In this document: positions 25,161-34,490 of the stretch, piece after piece
Layout of the letters: every line of letters begins with the position of its first letter
How positions within the stretch are numbered: position 1 is the stretch's first letter
Assembly: GCF_003997495.1 (NCBI RefSeq)
Contig: NZ_RZRU01000002.1
Span: 310,001-374,000, forward strand
Direction: 5' to 3'
DNA from: Mesorhizobium sp. M7A.F.Ca.US.008.03.1.1
GTDB lineage: Bacteria; Pseudomonadota; Alphaproteobacteria; Rhizobiales; Rhizobiaceae
DNA: 64,000 nucleotides
The notes under the pieces: model-generated
What the model saw: only the letters and a program-made list of their open reading frames with translations
What the model was told of the DNA's origin: nothing
Databases searched by the model: none
Program-made: the position numbers and the translations under genes

Positions 25161-26108
25161 CTACTTCGTCTCGCCAATCCGCTCCGCCTTGTCGAGATTG
25201 TCCTTGCCGATGACGATCGGCGTCAGCAGCACCAGCTTCTCCTTCGGCTCGGTCTTGTCCTTGGCAAAGGCCACCGCGATGCGCACCGCGGTGCGCGACT
25301 GCTCTCCGGGAAACTGCTCGACGGTGCCGGCAAGCTTGCCGTCGCGCACCGCGACCAGCGCTTCCGGCAACGCATCGAAGCCGTAGATCTTGACGTCGGT
25401 GAAGTTGCGCGCCGCACAGGCCTCCATGGCGCCCAGCGCCATGTCGTCATTGGCGCAGACGATGGCGTCCGGCTTGCCATTGGCGGCAAGGCCGGCCTCG
25501 GTCACCGACAGCGCCTCGGCGCGGGCGAAGTTGGCGGTCTGTTCGAAGACGATCTGATACTTGTCCTTCAAGGGATCGAGCACATTGTGCACGCCCTTGT
25601 TGCGGTCGATCGCCGGGCCGGCGCCGGGCTGGCCCTGCAGATGGAACAGCTTGGCGCCGTTGGGGAACGCCGCCACCACGGCGTTGGCTTCCGCCTCGCC
25701 GCCCTTCACATTGTCGGCGCCGACATGGGCGAGGATGCCCTCGACGCCGTCAACGCGGCGGTCGATCGTCACCACGGGAACGCCGGCCTTGACCGCTTCC
25801 TCGATGGCCGGCGCCAGTGCGTTGACGTCGAGCGGCGAGATGACGATGGCGTTGACCTTCTGCACCAGGGCGGCCTCGATGTCGGCGGTCTGCTTGGTGG
25901 CCGAGTTCTGGCCGTCGCTTTCGGTCAGATTGACGCCTTGCGTGGCGGCTTCCGCCTTGATCTCGTTCAGCATGTGCACGAAGAACGGAAAGCCGAGACT
26001 GGGCACCGAGCCAAGGATGGTGAGCTTGTCCTGCGCAAACACCGAAGGCGCGGCAACCATCATGGCGCCGAAAGCAGCGGACGACAGCAGGAATTCACGT
26101 CTGTTCAT
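25161..26108 (-). CDS. Sugar ABC transporter substrate-binding protein (RbsB family)
   Basis: A 315-residue periplasmic protein from the ATG at 26108, with GGAGGA upstream. The N-terminus MNRREFLLSSAAFGAMM is a signal peptide with an RR pair that may use Tat. The mature part has the periplasmic-binding fold of the LacI/RbsB type, with motifs such as IVISPLDVNALAPAIEEA and VVTIDRRVDG. It is the first gene of the operon. High expression relative to the transporter is usual for this type, and the hairpin repeat downstream may help achieve it. Confidence 0.92.
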   Translation of the reverse strand: MNRREFLLSSAAFGAMMVAAPSVFAQDKLTILGSVPSLGFPFFVHMLNEIKAEAATQGVNLTESDGQNSATKQTADIEAALVQKVNAIVISPLDVNALAPAIEEAVKAGVPVVTIDRRVDGVEGILAHVGADNVKGGEAEANAVVAAFPNGAKLFHLQGQPGAGPAIDRNKGVHNVLDPLKDKYQIVFEQTANFARAEALSVTEAGLAANGKPDAIVCANDDMALGAMEACAARNFTDVKIYGFDALPEALVAVRDGKLAGTVEQFPGEQSRTAVRIAVAFAKDKTEPKEKLVLLTPIVIGKDNLDKAERIGETK

Positions 26109-26390
26109 GGGATCTTCCTCCACAAGAACGCACGACCCGAGAACCGGGATCGGTTTCAGGAAGGATCATGCGTCGGTTCAAAGTGTGGAGCATCCTCCCT
26201 GCGCCCGAAAACGCATGCCGCTCCAGCTGGCCGCCGCTGTAAAAAGAGCCTCCCACCGACGCCTGCGCAGGGATGCTAACCCAGGGCCAACCATTTGTGC
26301 AACATCGATATAACAGGGCTGCCCAGCAAATTATCGGAATTGTCGGATTTTTGGTTTGCGGGCATGGACGCCACTACCCAGGCTGAGCCC

Positions 26391-28340
26391 TCACGGCCGG
26401 CCTCGTGCGCCTGTCGCGTGCGGCTCGCTCACATGCGGGCGCCAGCCGTGGACCCGGTCCCGCCCGGCAGCCTTGGCGCCATAGAGAGCCTCATCGGCAC
26501 GCCGCAGCAGATCGGCAATCTCGACCGGGGCACTGCCGGTAGCAAAGGTTCCGACGCCGATGCTGATCGTGACGATGCCCTTTTCGCTACCAGCATGCGC
26601 AAGCCCGAGGTCGCGAACGCGGGCTCTAAGGTTTTCGGCGATCACGAAGGCGCCGCGGGCATCGGTTTCGGGCAGGATGAGCGCGAACTCCTCGCCCCCG
26701 TAGCGGGCTGCCGCATCGGCCGGCCGGCGGGCCATGGCCTTGATGCAGCCGCTGACGGCGCGCAGGCACTCGTCACCGGCCGGGTGGCCGTAGTGATCGT
26801 TGAACCGCTTGAACCAGTCGACGTCGATGATGAGCAGGCTCAGCGGCGCCATGCTCCGCTTGCCGCGTGCATGTTCGCGCGCCAGCGCTTCATCGAAGGC
26901 TCGGCGCGTCAGCAGTTCGGTCAGGCCGTCTCGATTGGCCAGCAGGTTCAGCTTCTCGTTGGCTGCGAGCAATTCGGCCTCGACATGCTTGGCATCAGTG
27001 ATGTCGGAATAGACGCTGAGACTGCCGCCATTGGCGGTCGGCCTCGTCCTGACATCAAGCCAGCGTCCATCGGCAAGCCTGACCTCCTGGCGGTTGCTGG
27101 GAAGCTTCCGCGATGCCACGATGCCGCCGATCCAGTCCTCGACCCTGTCCGGCGGCACGAGTTGCTCGCCGCGCGCGGCCGAGATGCGGAGGATATCGCG
27201 ATAATCGGCACCGGCTATCCGGATGTCGGTCGTCTGCGGAAACAAGGCAATGTATTGGGCGTTGCTGAGCACCAGTTTGCCATCCCGATCGAACATCACC
27301 AGGCCGTCGGCCATATGCGTCAGGGCGTCCGCCAGCCGGACACGGCTTTCAGCCAGTTCGTCCTCCAGTTGCCTGCGCGTGGTGATGTCGCGATTGTGCG
27401 TGATCAGCCCGACGATGGTTCCGCTCTGATCCCGGAACGGCGCTTTCAGCGTCGACAGCCAGCCGTCGGGTCCGTCTCCGTGATGAAGGCGCTGCTCGAT
27501 GGTGGAGGGTACGCCGGCCGCGAGAATGGCGAGCTCGTCCTCGTGAAATTTCCGGGCCGTTTCTCGCGGATAGAAATCGAAATCGGTCTTGCCGATCAGC
27601 GCGTTGGTATTCACGGCCCGCATTAGTCTCGCGGTAGCCGGATTCGCGGCGATGAACCGGCCCTCCAGATCCTTGACGTTGAGGCAATCGGGCAGCGCCT
27701 CGACGACCGCCTTGTAGATGCGCCGCGATTGCAGTGCCTCAATGCGGCGCCGTTCCTGGTAGAGCGCAAGTCCCGACAGTATGATCGAAAGAAAGATCAG
27801 CAGCGACGTCGGCAGCGCCACTTCCGGCAGCACCGCCCGCATGATCTCCCTTGGCAGGGCGAGCAGGCTGAGCAGCGAGCTGGCGGCGGCCGTTGCGGCC
27901 AGGATCAGGATGTCGACGCGGCCGGGCGCGCGCCCTCTCAGGGCGAGATGGCCGGCAATACCGATCAAGGTGGAAATAGAAATGCCCATGGCGCCCGCGA
28001 AAACGCCGATGCCACCTTCATGAAAGCGGAAAGCAACCGCAAGCAGCCCGGCGACGACGCAGGCGACCGGGCCGCCGAAGAAGCCCGCCAATGCGATCAT
28101 CGTGCCGCGCAGATCGACGAAGACGCCGGGTTGCAACTGCATCGGCGTCAGCATCAGGATGATGGCGCCGGCTCCCATCAGCAGACCGAAAGCCGTCGCC
28201 CGAGTCAAAGCCGCCTTGCGGTCCAGCCACACATGGGTGTGGATCCAGACGGAAACGAACATCGCCACGACGGCGAGATTGGCCAGCAACTCGGACCAGG
28301 GTGAACCCATGCTTCGCGCGTCCATTGATGCGTCGACCAT
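26391..28340 (-). CDS. Membrane PAS-GGDEF diguanylate cyclase
   Basis: About 649 residues. The N-terminal 190 residues hold six membrane helices of the 5TM-5TMR_LYT type (segments such as LLMGAGAIILMLTP). Two PAS domains follow: residues about 210-330 contain RFIAANPATARLM and 345-460 contain DGLVMFDRDGKLVLSN. The GGDEF domain (about 480-640) has the active GGEEF motif and an upstream DVDWFKRFNDHYGH, so it should make c-di-GMP. No clear RxxD inhibition site was checked. Starts at 28340, 28325 and 28310 are all possible. It stands as a single gene. Confidence 0.9.
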   Translation of the reverse strand: MVDASMDARSMGSPWSELLANLAVVAMFVSVWIHTHVWLDRKAALTRATAFGLLMGAGAIILMLTPMQLQPGVFVDLRGTMIALAGFFGGPVACVVAGLLAVAFRFHEGGIGVFAGAMGISISTLIGIAGHLALRGRAPGRVDILILAATAAASSLLSLLALPREIMRAVLPEVALPTSLLIFLSIILSGLALYQERRRIEALQSRRIYKAVVEALPDCLNVKDLEGRFIAANPATARLMRAVNTNALIGKTDFDFYPRETARKFHEDELAILAAGVPSTIEQRLHHGDGPDGWLSTLKAPFRDQSGTIVGLITHNRDITTRRQLEDELAESRVRLADALTHMADGLVMFDRDGKLVLSNAQYIALFPQTTDIRIAGADYRDILRISAARGEQLVPPDRVEDWIGGIVASRKLPSNRQEVRLADGRWLDVRTRPTANGGSLSVYSDITDAKHVEAELLAANEKLNLLANRDGLTELLTRRAFDEALAREHARGKRSMAPLSLLIIDVDWFKRFNDHYGHPAGDECLRAVSGCIKAMARRPADAAARYGGEEFALILPETDARGAFVIAENLRARVRDLGLAHAGSEKGIVTISIGVGTFATGSAPVEIADLLRRADEALYGAKAAGRDRVHGWRPHVSEPHATGARGRP

Positions 28341-28516
28341 AGGCGACGCGGCCCTTGTGGATACGCCGCGCAAGAAAACAAAGGGTTACGGCGCGGGTTT
28401 GAATTGTCGCGATATGCGCACAAGGGCTGCGTGACCGGGCCGATAAGCCGATCGCTGCTTTCATTTCTTCGGCCCAGCGCTACTTTGAACTCAGCTGAGC
28501 TTTCGAAACTCCTGAC

Positions 28517-29230
28517 ATGAGAACCCGCATGAAGCCGCAAATCATCTGCCATATGCTTGCATCCCTTGACGGCGGCCTCCACCCCAGCCGCTATACCAGG
28601 AGCCCCGATGGCACCCGGGCCGAGTGGTCAAGCCTTTATGAGCAGATCCACAACGACCTTGCGGGCGACGCCTGGATCGTCGGCCGCGTCACCATGGCCG
28701 AGATGAGCAAGGCCGGCGCGCATCCGCCGGCCAATGCCGGCAAGGTCGACCGGCCCTATCATTTCGCGCAAATGGGTGCGGGCAGTTATGCCGTGGCGCT
28801 GGATGCCTCAGGCAAGCTTCACTTTTCCAAACCCGACATCGGCGGCGATCATGTCGTGGTGTTGCTTGGGCGTGACGTTGCCGACAGCCATCTGGCCGAA
28901 CTCGCATCCGACGGCGTGTCCTATATCGTCGCGGAAACGGCGGACATGGATCTCGCTGCGATGCTCGAGGTGCTCGGGAGTGAACTCGGCATCCGCCGGC
29001 TGCTGCTCGAGGGCGGCGCCGGCATCAACGGTTCTTCCCTCGCGGCCGGGCTTGTCGATGAGCTGAGCCTTCTCGTGGCGCCTGCCATTGATGGGCGCGC
29101 GGCAAACCAGGCCTTCGTCGAGTTCGGCGAGAGCGGCCTGGCAGGCAAGATGCAACTGTCGCTGAAGAGCTGCGAGGCGCTGGCGCATGGGCTCGTCCAT
29201 CTGCGCTATGCCGTCAGCCCTGGAGCATGA
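28517..29230 (+). CDS. Dihydrofolate-reductase-family / RibD C-terminal-like protein
   Basis: A 237-residue protein with the RibD_C fold: an early strand with HMLASLDGGL, a middle DAWIVGRVTMAEM, and a late LLEGGAGINGSSLAAGLVDELSLLVAPAIDG that binds NADPH. Such proteins reduce pyrimidine-type or other small substrates. This one lacks a deaminase domain, so it is not the full riboflavin enzyme. A second ATG at 28529 is possible. It stands alone, followed by a repeat region. Confidence 0.82.
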   Translation: MRTRMKPQIICHMLASLDGGLHPSRYTRSPDGTRAEWSSLYEQIHNDLAGDAWIVGRVTMAEMSKAGAHPPANAGKVDRPYHFAQMGAGSYAVALDASGKLHFSKPDIGGDHVVVLLGRDVADSHLAELASDGVSYIVAETADMDLAAMLEVLGSELGIRRLLLEGGAGINGSSLAAGLVDELSLLVAPAIDGRAANQAFVEFGESGLAGKMQLSLKSCEALAHGLVHLRYAVSPGA

Positions 29231-29241
29231 TCCCTAAAAGT

Positions 29242-29424
29242 CGTCATCCTGGGGCGAGCAAGGAGCGAAGCGACGCAGCGCAGACCCCAGGATCCATGCC
29301 GGGACTCGGAAGCCCCGCAGCGGTGCAGCATTCTGCTCCGCTGCACTCTACGATTAGGGTCGTGGCATGGAGCCCAGGGTCTCCGCGACGGAGCTGCGCT
29401 CCTGCTTTGCCCGAGGATGACGAA
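29242..29424. repeat. Imperfect inverted intergenic repeat
   Basis: The left part (GTCATCCTGGGGCGAGCAAG, then GCGCAGACCCCAGGATCCAT) and the right part (ATGGAGCCCAGGGTCTCCGC, then GAGGATGACG) are imperfect reverse complements over about 65 bases, with a central AT-richer segment. This is a known look for repeats between Mesorhizobium genes. The 234-base gap holds no gene. Confidence 0.65.
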
Positions 29425-29464
29425 GTTCAGAGGCTTCGGCTCACCTCGAACGTTGCCAAGCGCC

Positions 29465-30349
29465 TCAATACCGCATGGCGTCGAGATCGGCGATCAGGGT
29501 CGGGCCGGTCGGATGCCAGCCGAGCCTTGCCTGGGTCAGCGCGCTGGAAGCCGGCAGATCCATGGGGGCGAACATCGCCATCCAGCCGAAATGCTCCGCC
29601 GCTTTTTCCGGCGCGATGGAAACGACCGGCAATTTCAGGCCCCGGCCAAGCGCCTCGGCGATTGCGCGCACGTCGACACCTTCTTCGCCGACCGCGTGAT
29701 AGCGCGCGCCGGGCTGCCGCTTTTCCACGGCGAGCCGGTAGAGGCGCGACGCGTCGAGCAGATGGCCGGCGGAGAAGCGATTGCGGCCTTCGCCGACATA
29801 GGCCGAGACGCCTTTTTCACGCGCGATCTCGATAAGCGGCGAGATGAGGCCCTGCTTGACCGGGTTGTGGACCTGCGGCAGGCGCACCACCGAGACATTG
29901 ATGCCGGCCTCCAGCAAGGCATTGCCGGCCAGTTCCGACGCGATGCGGGGATTGGGATGGCTGGCGTTGAAGACGTCCTCGACCGCCAACTGGCCATGCC
30001 CAGGGCTGCCCATGCCGACGCCGGAGGTGATCACCAGCGGCCGGTCGGAGCCGGCCAATGCCTGGCCGAGGGCTGCGATGACGTGCTTGTCCTTTTCGCA
30101 ATTTTCGACAAACCGGGAAAAGTCATGGTCGAACGCCGTGTGGATCACGGCCTCCGCCTTGGCCGCGCCGTCGCGCAAGGTCTCGGGCTCTTCGAGGGTT
30201 CCCCGGTGCACCTCGGCACCCGCGGCGGCCAGCGCCTCGGCGCCGGCGTCGGAGCGGGTCACGCCGACCACCTGATGGCCAGCCTTGATGAGTTCGGGAA
30301 CCAGCGCCGAACCGATGAAACCGGTCGCGCCGGTGAGAAAGATACGCAT
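29465..30349 (-). CDS. Atypical SDR-family NAD(P)-binding epimerase/reductase
   Basis: A 294-residue protein starting MRIFLTGATGFIGSALVPEL, the TGxTGxxG cofactor motif of extended/atypical SDRs. A DAGAEALAAAGAEVHRG strand and VIHTAFDHDF follow. The classical YxxxK pair is not evident (the region around 140 reads FNASHPNPRIASELAGNALL). It is divergent from an MmyB-like regulator at 30428, which probably controls it. The substrate is unknown. Confidence 0.85.
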   Translation of the reverse strand: MRIFLTGATGFIGSALVPELIKAGHQVVGVTRSDAGAEALAAAGAEVHRGTLEEPETLRDGAAKAEAVIHTAFDHDFSRFVENCEKDKHVIAALGQALAGSDRPLVITSGVGMGSPGHGQLAVEDVFNASHPNPRIASELAGNALLEAGINVSVVRLPQVHNPVKQGLISPLIEIAREKGVSAYVGEGRNRFSAGHLLDASRLYRLAVEKRQPGARYHAVGEEGVDVRAIAEALGRGLKLPVVSIAPEKAAEHFGWMAMFAPMDLPASSALTQARLGWHPTGPTLIADLDAMRY

Positions 30350-30427
30350 GCAAAATCTCCTGCACAGTTGCCTGCGTAATATCGTTGGTCTATTATTCTA
30401 TTAAAGTGGTGACCTTATCATGGTATA

Positions 30428-31273
30428 ATGGCTAACAGGATGCCCTCCAATTCCACCGGCTCACTGGCAGCGTTCTTGAAAGACCGGCGCACGCGGCTCG
30501 ATCCGGCGTCGTTCGGGTTTTCCGGGCGCAGGCGCACGCCGGGGCTGCGCCGGGAAGAGGTCGCCCAGCGCGCCAACATAAGCCCGACATGGTACACATG
30601 GCTGGAACAGGGCCGAGGCGGTGCGCCCTCCGCCGATGTCCTCAACCGCATCGCCAAGGGACTGCTGCTGACCGAGGCGGAACGCGAACATCTTTTCATG
30701 CTCGGGCTCGGGCGCCCGCCCGAGGTCCGCTACAGGGGCGTCGAGGGCGTCAGCCCACGGCTGCAGCGCCTCATCGATACGCTCGATGCCAGCCCCGCCA
30801 TAGTCAGGACCGCCACCTGGGACGTCGTTGCCTGGAACCGCGCCGCGCGGGTCGTGCTGACCGACTACAGCGCCCTGCCCGAAGGCGAGCGCAACATCCT
30901 GCGCTTCATGTTCCGCAGCCCTGTCATCCGCGCCAGGCAGCACGATTGGGAAAACCTGGCCCGCTTCGTGGTCGCCTCGTTCCGCGCCGATGCGGCGCGC
31001 GCCGGCGCGGTTTCAGAGGTCGCCCAGCTCGTCGACGAACTGTGCAGCGTCAGCCCCGAGTTTGCCGCCCTGTGGCGGGAAAACGACGTGCTCAGCCACG
31101 GCGACGGGACAAAGCGCCTGAAGCACCCGGAACTCGGTGACATCGAGCTGGAATATTCGGGGTTCGCGGTCGATGGCCGGCCGGATTTGAGCCTGACCGT
31201 CTACAACCCGGTCGACAGCGCGGTCGCCGACCGCATCCGCGCGCTGGCTCTCGCCCGACACCCCAAAGGATAG
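30428..31273 (+). CDS. Helix-turn-helix regulator with MmyB-like ligand-binding domain
   Basis: A 281-residue regulator. The N-terminal XRE helix-turn-helix spans about 10-80, with the family signature RRTPGLRREEVAQRANISPT and WYTWLEQGRG. The MmyB-like domain (about 105-275) starts with LQRLIDTLDASPAIVRTATW and contains DVVAWNRAA. Such regulators often control a divergent SDR gene, as here. The 78-base gap contains the direct repeat CTATTA-TT-CTATTA, a possible operator. Confidence 0.88.
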   Translation: MANRMPSNSTGSLAAFLKDRRTRLDPASFGFSGRRRTPGLRREEVAQRANISPTWYTWLEQGRGGAPSADVLNRIAKGLLLTEAEREHLFMLGLGRPPEVRYRGVEGVSPRLQRLIDTLDASPAIVRTATWDVVAWNRAARVVLTDYSALPEGERNILRFMFRSPVIRARQHDWENLARFVVASFRADAARAGAVSEVAQLVDELCSVSPEFAALWRENDVLSHGDGTKRLKHPELGDIELEYSGFAVDGRPDLSLTVYNPVDSAVADRIRALALARHPKG

Positions 31274-31304
31274 GGCCGGACGTCCGCGGGGATGACGACC
31301 GCCC

Positions 31305-31757
31305 TCAAGCGCGCTCGCAGACAGCCTTCAGGATCTGCAAGGTCGGACCCCAGTAGAGATCGGCGTGCGGACGGATAGCCGGTTCGGCGAAGTCGCTGAG
31401 CGTCAGTGTCAACAGCGTTCCGCCATCCGCCGGCGCCAGATCGAAGCTGACCACAGTGTGGTTTTCGGGCACGTCCGCCAGCCGCGAGGCCGACAGCGTG
31501 CTCCAGTAGCCGTACGCGAAGCTCTTTTCCGGTTCAAAAGCGCGGATGGTGCCATGGTTCTCGAACGGCATTCCGTGCAGCAGTCCGCGCATCATGATCG
31601 CGCCACCGGTATGCCCTTGCAGGCTGACGGTCAACTCCTCGTCGGACATCCATTGCGGGATCATTTTTGGCCTCGTCAGTATCCGCCAGACCGTGGCCGG
31701 CTCGGCACCGATGACGACGGTCTTGATGATCGGCGAGATGTCGGGAGACTCACTCAT
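31305..31757 (-). CDS. SRPBCC/AHSA1-like protein
   Basis: A 150-residue protein from the ATG at 31757. It has the START/AHSA1-like helix-grip fold: ISPIIKTVVIGAEPATVWRILTRP at the start, a central LQGHTGGAIMM strand, and a C-terminal helix ending ILKAVCERA. These bind a hydrophobic ligand or act as Hsp90 co-chaperone-like proteins. No ligand is known. The reading frame is open far upstream, but a start there would add over 120 residues of unlikely sequence. Confidence 0.82.
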   Translation of the reverse strand: MSESPDISPIIKTVVIGAEPATVWRILTRPKMIPQWMSDEELTVSLQGHTGGAIMMRGLLHGMPFENHGTIRAFEPEKSFAYGYWSTLSASRLADVPENHTVVSFDLAPADGGTLLTLTLSDFAEPAIRPHADLYWGPTLQILKAVCERA

Positions 31758-31920
31758 GCGAAGCAAGTTTATCGCGGATGCGGCGGCGACAATATCGCAG
31801 GTCCAAGAACCGCGGATGCCGTCATTGCCCCTTCCCCTGCGTACGAAGGCAGCAGCATCACGCTTGCGAAGCGATCGCGGCCCGTGGCATCTGTCGGCTC
31901 CACCGGCACAGACGGGCAGC

Positions 31921-32673
31921 ATGACACCACGCCAGACACGGCAGAGCGGCAGGCAGGCGGCGCCCGGCGTCAGTCTCAACCGCGCGCTGTCGAAGCTTGG
32001 CCTGTGCTCACGCACGCAGGCCGAGGTGCTCATCGTCGAAGGCCGCGTGCGCGTCGGCGGCAAGGTGGTGCGCGATGCAGCCCTGCGCGTCGACCTCAAC
32101 CGCGACCGCATCGTCGTCGACGACAGGCCGGTGGTTGCCGAGCGCAAGGTCTATCTCATCCTCAACAAGCCGCGCGGGCTTGTCACCACTCGCGACGACC
32201 CCCAACAGCGCGACACCGTCTATGCCTGCCTGGAAGGGCTCGATTTGCCCTTCGTCTCGCCGGTCGGCCGCCTCGACAAGGCCAGCGAAGGCCTGCTGTT
32301 GATGACCAATGACACCCAGTTTGCCAACCGGCTGATGGACCCGGCCTCGCATTTGCCCAAGACCTATCACGTGCAGATCGGCACGGTGCCGGATGCGGCG
32401 ATGCTGGACAAATTCCGCGCCGGCGCGACCGTCGACGGCGAGAACCTGACCGCCAACTCGATCGAACTCTTGCGCAGCGGCGGCCGCACCGCCTGGCTGG
32501 AGATCGTGCTCGACGAAGGCCGCAACCGCCACATCCGCCGGCTGCTCGCCACGCACGACGTCGAAGTCAAGCGTCTCATCCGCATCGCCATCGGCGGCCT
32601 GCCGCTCGGCGACCTGGCCAAGGGTACGGCACGGCATTTGACAGCAGAAGAGTTGGCGCTGCTGGGTGGGTGA
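31921..32673 (+). CDS. RsuA/RluB/E/F-family pseudouridine synthase
   Basis: A 250-residue rRNA-modifying enzyme. An S4 RNA-binding domain occupies about 15-75 (SLNRALSKLGLCSRTQAEVLI). The synthase domain has the catalytic-loop motif VGRLDKASEGLLLMTND near residue 120, with the Asp conserved, and the late RNRHIRRL. The TruB/RluA motifs are absent. The ATG at 31921 lacks a strong ribosome binding site, but the frame upstream is unlike the family. The exact rRNA target cannot be read. Confidence 0.9.
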   Translation: MTPRQTRQSGRQAAPGVSLNRALSKLGLCSRTQAEVLIVEGRVRVGGKVVRDAALRVDLNRDRIVVDDRPVVAERKVYLILNKPRGLVTTRDDPQQRDTVYACLEGLDLPFVSPVGRLDKASEGLLLMTNDTQFANRLMDPASHLPKTYHVQIGTVPDAAMLDKFRAGATVDGENLTANSIELLRSGGRTAWLEIVLDEGRNRHIRRLLATHDVEVKRLIRIAIGGLPLGDLAKGTARHLTAEELALLGG

Positions 32674-32715
32674 TCCCCGCGTGTCGTCGATGTCGGCGGC
32701 CTTGCATCCGCGCCA

Positions 32716-32741
32716 CCTCCTGACAGGAAGCTGTCAGGAGG
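32716..32741. promoter_or_regulatory. Perfect 11-bp inverted repeat with GAAG loop
   Basis: CCTCCTGACAG and CTGTCAGGAGG flank the tetraloop GAAG, halfway between the pseudouridine synthase stop and the VOC gene start. No T run follows, so it might be an operator, or it may block termination only weakly. The right arm includes AGGAGG. Confidence 0.5.
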
Positions 32742-32800
32742 CCTGGCCTATAGGTGACTCATGGGCCGGGCCGCGGCTCCACCAATCCAGGAGCAAAACA

Positions 32801-33202
32801 ATGAATTTCGTCTCTGTCCGCATCATCACGTCAGACGTTCAGCGTCTCGTGCGCTTCTACGGCGAGATCACCGGCATGCCCGTGACGGTCTACACGGAAG
32901 ACTTCGCCGAACTGGTGACACCGGCCTGCACGCTGGCGATTGGCAGCACGCGCACCTTGATGCTGTTCGGCGGCGACATCGCTCGCCCCGCCGACAACCA
33001 CACCGTCATCATCGAGTTCCGCGTCGGCGACGTCGATGCTGAATTCGCCAGGTTCTCGGACATCTTAAGGGATGTTACCGTGCAGAAGCCGACCACAATG
33101 CCCTGGGGTAATCGCTCGCTGCTGTTTCGCGACCCCGATGGCAATCTGGTGAATTTCTTCACGCCGGTAACCGCCGAGGCGATCAGGAAATTCGACAGGT
33201 AG
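32801..33202 (+). CDS. VOC-family (glyoxalase/bleomycin resistance-like) protein
   Basis: A 133-residue protein with two beta-alpha-beta-beta-beta units. Residues 1-60 begin FVSVRIITSDVQRLVRFYGEITG and residues 70-125 hold the second unit ending NRSLLFRDPDGNLVNFF. The family's metal-binding Glu and His pattern is partly recognisable. The ATG at 32801 has AGGAG eight bases upstream. The substrate is unknown. It stands alone. Confidence 0.87.
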   Translation: MNFVSVRIITSDVQRLVRFYGEITGMPVTVYTEDFAELVTPACTLAIGSTRTLMLFGGDIARPADNHTVIIEFRVGDVDAEFARFSDILRDVTVQKPTTMPWGNRSLLFRDPDGNLVNFFTPVTAEAIRKFDR

Positions 33203-33233
33203 GGCGGAAGCCGCGCCGCCGGCCGAAGCTGCT

Positions 33234-33815
33234 CTACTTCTGGTTCCATTCGCGAATGACCGGCTCGCTCAAATCATGCTCGTAGCCGAGCACGCTGATG
33301 CTGGCCGTATCGAGCACGAGCAGCGCGCCGCCCTCGGGTGGCAGCCCGATCCAGCGCGCCGCCAGCACGCGCAAAAAATGCGCGCTGGAAAATACCAGGA
33401 TCGAGCCGCCAGCTTCATGAAACTGTCTGACGACCACATCCGCCCGCGCGCCCACATCGGCCGCCATCTCGCCCTTTGGACAACCATCGCGAAACACATT
33501 CCAGCCGGGGCGCTCGGCCAGTATCTGTTTTGTCGTCAGCCCCTCATAGGCGCCATAGTCCCACTCCTGCAGATCGTCCTTCTTGACGCTCTGCGCGCTG
33601 AAGCCGGCCAGCACGCTGGTGTTGTAGGCGCGCTGCGACGGGCTCGACCATACGGCCGAAAAAGACAGGCCCTTGAGCCTGTCCGCGACACCCCGCGCGG
33701 CGGCTTCACCAACCGGCGTCAACGGCATGTCGGTGCGGCCGGTATGCTGCCCCGAAAGGCTCCATGCCGTCTCACCATGCCGGACCAGATGGATTTGGGG
33801 ATACGCGTTGCTCAT
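33234..33815 (-). CDS. Histidine phosphatase family protein
   Basis: A 193-residue protein with the catalytic RHGE motif (HLVRHGETAW) at residue 10 and the second arginine in SSPSQRAYNT near 57. The second active-site His lies in the segment VFSSAHFLRVLAARWIG near 145. This is the phosphoglycerate-mutase-like/alpha-ribazole phosphatase superfamily. The substrate cannot be inferred, since no cobalamin genes are near. It is divergent from the Usp gene across about 200 bases. Confidence 0.9.
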   Translation of the reverse strand: MSNAYPQIHLVRHGETAWSLSGQHTGRTDMPLTPVGEAAARGVADRLKGLSFSAVWSSPSQRAYNTSVLAGFSAQSVKKDDLQEWDYGAYEGLTTKQILAERPGWNVFRDGCPKGEMAADVGARADVVVRQFHEAGGSILVFSSAHFLRVLAARWIGLPPEGGALLVLDTASISVLGYEHDLSEPVIREWNQK

Positions 33816-34022
33816 GGAGTGCCTTTCAGTGTCGCCGGCACCTTAAGCGACGATGCGGCAAAGGGGAATCCGCTTGGCACAAAACTGCGTGGTCGCCTTG
33901 CCTTGATCCGCGGCGGGCCGGCCCTGTGATCAGCCCTACGTCGCAACTATATCAAGGCCAGCCTCCACAAGGCTCCCGCCACCACGAGGGCATCGGCCCT
34001 TGCACAACAAGTCGAGATCATC

Positions 34023-34472
34023 ATGTACAAACATCTGCTCATCGCCACGGACGGATCTGAACTGGCCGACAAGGGCGTTGCCCACGGCCTGACGTTGGCC
34101 AAGGGCCTCGGCGCCTCCGTCACCTTCGTTACCGTCTCGGAACCATTCCCGATCTTCGCCTGGGGCGGCGCCATGGCCGGCTACGCCGCCGGCGATGAGT
34201 TGGTCGCCTACAAGGAAGAGGCAGGCCGCTATGCCAAGGAAGTGCTCGCCAAATGCAAGGCCACGGCGGATGCCGCCGGCGTCTCCGCGGAGGTCGTGCA
34301 TGTCGAGGACAAGCGGCCCGCCGAAGCCGTCCTGGAACTGTCGCAGGCCCTGGGCTGCGACCTGATCGTTATGGCCTCGCATGGCCGCCGCGGACTGGGC
34401 AAGCTGCTTCTCGGCAGCCAGACGGCGGAAGTGCTGTCCTACACGGAGATTGCGGTTCTGGTGGTGCGGTAA
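34023..34472 (+). CDS. Universal stress protein (UspA family)
   Basis: A 149-residue protein of the UspA fold: MYKHLLIATDGSELADKG at the start, and the ATP-binding motif GRRGLGKLLLGSQT near residue 120 (G-2x-G-9x-G/S type), so it probably binds ATP. A complete copy with a typical length. The region upstream contains no exact FNR/FixK box. A broken DUF1778 gene follows 19 bases downstream. Confidence 0.93.
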   Translation: MYKHLLIATDGSELADKGVAHGLTLAKGLGASVTFVTVSEPFPIFAWGGAMAGYAAGDELVAYKEEAGRYAKEVLAKCKATADAAGVSAEVVHVEDKRPAEAVLELSQALGCDLIVMASHGRRGLGKLLLGSQTAEVLSYTEIAVLVVR

Positions 34473-34490
34473 CAGACAAAGGAAATAGCC

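Noticed and set aside
33882..33899. A second sigma-54 promoter (TGGCACAAAACTGCG)
   Set aside because: The -12 part reads CTGC in place of TTGC with a spacing fault, so it does not fit the consensus.
33900..34022. An FNR/FixK box before the universal stress protein gene
   Set aside because: TTGAT and ATCAA half-sites are present but not in the required N4 spacing.
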